This document shows positions 17,651 through 20,350 of a DNA stretch of 20,350 bases, piece by piece. Under the pieces are notes generated by a model. The model saw nothing but the letters and a program-made list of their open reading frames with translations, made no database searches and was not told the DNA's origin. The stretch lies in contig BDDC01001786.1 of assembly GCA_001662425.1 (NCBI GenBank), positions 1 through 20,350 of the forward strand, given 5' to 3'. This DNA is from Chlamydomonas sphaeroides. Its lineage: Eukaryota; Chlorophyta; Chlorophyceae; Chlamydomonadales; Chlamydomonadaceae. The position numbers and the translations under genes were made by a program. Numbering within the stretch: position 1 is the first letter of the stretch; the number at the start of each line of letters is the position of its first letter.

Positions 17651-20350
17651 ACGCACTGGGTCTTGCCCGGCACCGGCGCCGGGTCGCGCCGTGCCGCCAG
17701 CCTGGACTGCGGCCTTATCCATGTGGGTACGGACGACGCCAGCAGCGGAGCACCGAGCCCCATGCCCTCCTGCGGCTCCCAGCTCAGCCCGTTGAGCCCG
17801 CCCGGCGCGGCCCGCGCCGGCCCCTCCGCCGGCGCCGGCGGCGGTGGCGCCGCCGCCGGCCCGTCGCCGCCGGCGGGCGTTGCGAGCCGGCAGCCCGGCC
17901 GTGCGACTGCCCTGGACGGTGGGAAGCCGGGCCATGCCGCCGCCGCCGCCGCCCCAACGGTCAGCGTGAGTTTGGGCGAGGGCGGCGGCGCCGCCGACAC
18001 GCGACGCGCCGGCGGCGTAGCGGTGGTCGACTGCGGCGGCGGCGGCGGCCCGCTGGCGGCGGAGAGCGACGAGGTGCCGCCGCAGGGGCCTGGCGGCTCC
18101 TGGGAGGATATGCGGGTCAGTGGCCGAGGGCTCCACGCACCGCATCGCAACATCATGAGACGCGTAACACGTGTCGCATGCCGGCATGCGTGTGACGTGC
18201 TCACGTGTTGCCGTACTGCCGTGACGTTTGAGTTGCCGTACGGTATGCGTCGGACCGGCGGCCGCCGCGAGGTCTTGCCGTTGAGTCGCCTCTCGCCCGG
18301 CGCGGCCTCCCACCCAGTACGGCACCGTTGCGGCTGCACATGTCAGCATCGGCCCCTGTCGTACTGCGTCGATGTCGCATTGAGCGCATGTCGTACGGAG
18401 CCGCTTCGCTGTGGCGGCATCGGGCATCGATCTAGGCACCGGGGCCTGAGCGGCCGGGCCCTGCCTCCCTACAGGCCCTGCCTCCCTCCTGTACCGGGCT
18501 GCCCAAAGCTAAGCGCACCGGCGCCGGTGCCCTCCACTGCCAGAGGCCGTGCCTCCTCACCTGACGGCCCAACGAGCCTCCGCCCGCCCCGCCCAACCCG
18601 GCCCGCCCCACCGCCAGGGAGAGCCGGCCGCCTTCCTGCTCCGCTCGCTCACTGACCCCTTCGTCCCGCACGAGCAGCCGCCGGCCGGGGTCGACTGCCG
18701 AGCCCCGGTGCCGGTTGGCGGCAGCGGCGCCGCCGCGGCGGACGCGGCGGACGAGGACCAAGGTGCGGTGCGGAGGCGGGCTGGCAAGGGTGGGATGGGC
18801 CATACGCAGCAAATGTGTAGACTCAAGAATACGACAAGGACACGTCAGCCAGTGGCGCGGCAATCCGGCGGCGCCGCAGCAGCAGGGTGCCGTTGTGGCG
18901 GCGGCGGCGGCGGCGGCGGCGCTGCTGGCAGCCCCCTAGGCGGCGGCGAGCCGCAATGCGCGGGCTGCCGCGATCCTGGAGCTACTGCTACCGGTGCAAT
19001 GCATCATCATTGTTTGCGTCTCATATCATGCAATGATGATCCGTGCCGCAACCCCCGCCAAGCGCAGGCCCCCAGCAGCGCACCCCTTCAAGCCCGGCCC
19101 CGGACTCCGACGGCGTCCGGGGGGAAAGCGCCGTCGCCGGTGGGCACACCAGCGCCGCCGCCGGCGCCGCCAGGCACCTGTTTGGGCGGCGGCCGGCCCC
19201 CAGCGACAGCGGCCTGCCGCCCCTGCTCGACAGCCCAGCAACGCCGGCCCCGCCGCCGGCGCCGGCGCCGCCAGCTGCGATGTCGCTGCCGCTGCCACTG
19301 CTCAGCTCCGTGGAGCACGGCCGCAGCAACCGGCGCAGCAGCCAGGCGGCAGCCGAGCCCCGCGGCAGCGCCGGCAGCCCGCCCGCCAGCGGCGGCAGCG
19401 GCAGCGCCAGGGGGCAGCTGCCGCCGCAGCGGCCGGCGGCGCTGGCCGCCGCCGCCGGGGCGTGGCCGCTGCCCGCGTCGCACCGCCGTCGGCCGCCTGC
19501 ACGCTCGCCGCTCGCGGCCGAGACCATCAACGAGGACGAGGCGGGCGTCATGTACTACCCCTGCACGCTGCCAACGCTCCCGGCGTGGGAGAGCTCCCCT
19601 TCCGTGGGGGCCTTCGTGCTAGCCCTGCAAGACCGCGCGACGACGGAGACCATCGACGAAGACGAGCCAACCGAGCCAGCCCTGGCCGGCGGCGCCGGTG
19701 GCTTCCGCTCCGCCGCAGCCGCAGCCCAACGGCGCATGCCCCGCCGCAGCGCCACCGCGTCCTGCCTGTACTACCCCCGGGTGGGATCCTCCCCGCTGCC
19801 ACCTGCCGCTGCCGCAGCAGCAGCAGCCGTCGGCAGCCCCGGCGCCCCCGCGGCCGCCTCAGCCCTGGCGGCGGCGGCGGCGCCGTCGCCGGCACCTGTC
19901 GACGGGGGCACGCGCTCCGCCGGCGGCTTGCGCCGCCTGCCCAAGCGCGCCGCGTCGCTGGGGGGTGCTCTGTGGCAGACAGGTCCGCCCGGCGCGGCCC
20001 TGCCCAACAGCTCCGCCGCCGGCGCGGCGCTCGGGCCGTCGTCACTGGGCTCTCTGCCCTGGGCCGCGCTGCAGCCCGCCGCCTCCCCCATCGGCACCGG
20101 CAGCGCCTCGCCGTCGCCTGGGCAGCAGCACCGGTGGCAGCGCCCTCCGCCGCAGCCGCAGCATCAGCAGCCTGTGTTGCTCGGCCGCAGGAGCACTGGC
20201 AGCGGCGTCGCCGCCGCCTCCGCCGCGCCAGCGCCCGCGCCAGCGCGGCGCGGCGTCGGCCGCAGCCAGACGCTCGGTGCGGGCCTCTTCCAGCAGGCTG
20301 CCGCCGCCGCCGCGCTGCCGTACAGCCGCCGCCTTCTCGACCCAGCGCCG
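13667..20350 (+). CDS. Divergent flavin-containing monooxygenase-like protein with giant low-complexity C-terminal tail, 3' partial
   Basis: FMO-type enzymes use FAD and NADPH to oxygenate soft nucleophiles. Exons: 13667-13993, 14250-14561, 14975-15059, 15341-15417, 15708-16277, 16496-16696, 16814-18115, 18618-18762, 18853-18993, 19068 to the window end; phases agree. N-terminal FAD motif GAGPAG (13715-13732) is followed by LEEKWDVGG; then LHLAAYAAHAGV...VVVAAGH; NADPH-type motif LGDGAAAVDVA split by the intron 15060-15340; then VLPFLD, LYRGVLPPGVRGLAFVGW and QAQWLAAVLAGDLPLP, matching the FMO C-terminus. The FxGxxxHxxx(Y/W) fingerprint and the ATGY motif are not recognisable, so activity is uncertain. 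From about 16860 the protein becomes Ala/Gly/Pro/Ser-rich for over 900 residues, with R-R-x-S motifs and acidic ETINEDE/ETIDEDE segments. The third exon's acceptor (CCAG at 14971-14974) and the tail's small exons are the least certain. Confidence 0.78.
14562..14974 (+). other. Intron of the FMO-like gene (413 nt) with C-rich 9-bp repeat
   Basis: The intron follows ...STGQLLRQ with a GTGAGC donor. Its 3' half contains degenerate tandem GTGCCCCC/TGCCCCC units at about 14836-14898, which form part of a C-rich tract before the acceptor. Confidence 0.6.
15112..15225. repeat. 27-bp minisatellite, about 4.2 copies
   Basis: Units start at 15112, 15139, 15166 and 15193, with a partial fifth at 15220. 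Each begins CCCAGCAT and contains TATGCCCCGCACA(C/T)CCGT. The array is inside the intron 15060-15340 that splits the second nucleotide-binding motif of the FMO-like gene. Its length of exactly nine codons gives a spurious MYAPHIRPS repeat on the + strand. Confidence 0.93.
15450..15509. repeat. 17-bp repeat with core CAACTCTGA, four copies
   Basis: The core CAACTCTGA recurs at 15450, 15467, 15484 and 15501, an exact 17-bp period with A-rich linkers (AGAG, AAAG). It lies in the intron 15418-15707 shortly after the donor and is much less GC-rich than its surroundings. Confidence 0.9.
16161..16211 (+). repeat. (GGC)17 coding trinucleotide run, polyglycine
   Basis: Seventeen GGC codons sit inside the FMO-like domain, between ...SSCCEAGP and QMALYRGVLPP. 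A loop insertion here would separate the FPFL-like and GLAFVGW-like elements of the family. A second Gly run of similar size lies at about 17611-17650 in the tail. Confidence 0.9.
18116..18617 (+). other. Intron in the tail of the FMO-like gene (502 nt)
   Basis: The reading frame of the 16814-18115 exon stays open here, but sequence character changes sharply at 18116: GC falls, coding-type GCC/GGC codons vanish and TGCCGTAC words appear (18209, 18234, and GTACGGCA at 18317). A GTCAGT donor and a CCGCCAG acceptor (18611-18617) preserve phase 0 into GEPAAFLLRSLTDPF. Read-through of part of this intron cannot be excluded. Confidence 0.6.

Overview
This window looks like nuclear DNA of a chlorophycean green alga of the Chlamydomonas/volvocine type. 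The evidence is very high GC, genes broken into many short exons with GT..AG introns, GC-ending codons, Gly/Ala/Pro homopolymer runs in proteins, a TGTAA polyadenylation signal, and a gene for a ciliary (IFT) dynein subunit. No bacterial operon, tRNA, rRNA, CRISPR array or intact transposon was seen. All three genes lie on the + strand. Exon boundaries were inferred by eye from splice sites, family similarity and codon phase, which agrees across essentially every junction.

Region 1 (about 1-4528) holds the 3' three-quarters or more of a peptidase family S28 gene (lysosomal Pro-X carboxypeptidase / dipeptidyl peptidase II type). Thirteen exons are visible and the 5' end lies upstream of the window. 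The Ser, Asp and His of the charge-relay system are each present in their expected motif. Region 2 (4529-5609) is intergenic, with a 9-bp minisatellite and a lower-GC stretch that is the likely promoter of the next gene.

Region 3 (5610-12065, 3'UTR to about 12865) is a complete WD-repeat dynein intermediate chain gene matching WDR34/DYNC2I2 (FAP133/D1bIC2 in Chlamydomonas), the cytoplasmic dynein-2 subunit that drives retrograde intraflagellar transport. Its N-terminus carries two TQT motifs typical of LC8 docking sites. The last exon and the start of the 3'UTR are followed by about three decaying tandem copies.

Region 4 (12866-13666) is a lower-GC intergenic stretch. Region 5 (13667-20350, running off the end) is a divergent flavin-containing monooxygenase (FMO)-like gene. 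It has two dinucleotide-binding motifs and an FMO-like C-terminus, then a tail of more than 900 residues of low-complexity sequence studded with R-R-x-S type motifs and two acidic ETI(N/D)EDE segments.

The most unusual signals are not genes. First, several introns contain a decayed copy of the neighbouring exon edge ('exon echoes'). Second, the octamer TGCCGTAC/GTACGGCA occurs about 30 times, mostly in introns and sometimes exactly at splice sites. Third, the FMO fold is joined to a giant disordered tail. The three genes have no obvious shared pathway; the cluster looks like ordinary eukaryotic gene order.
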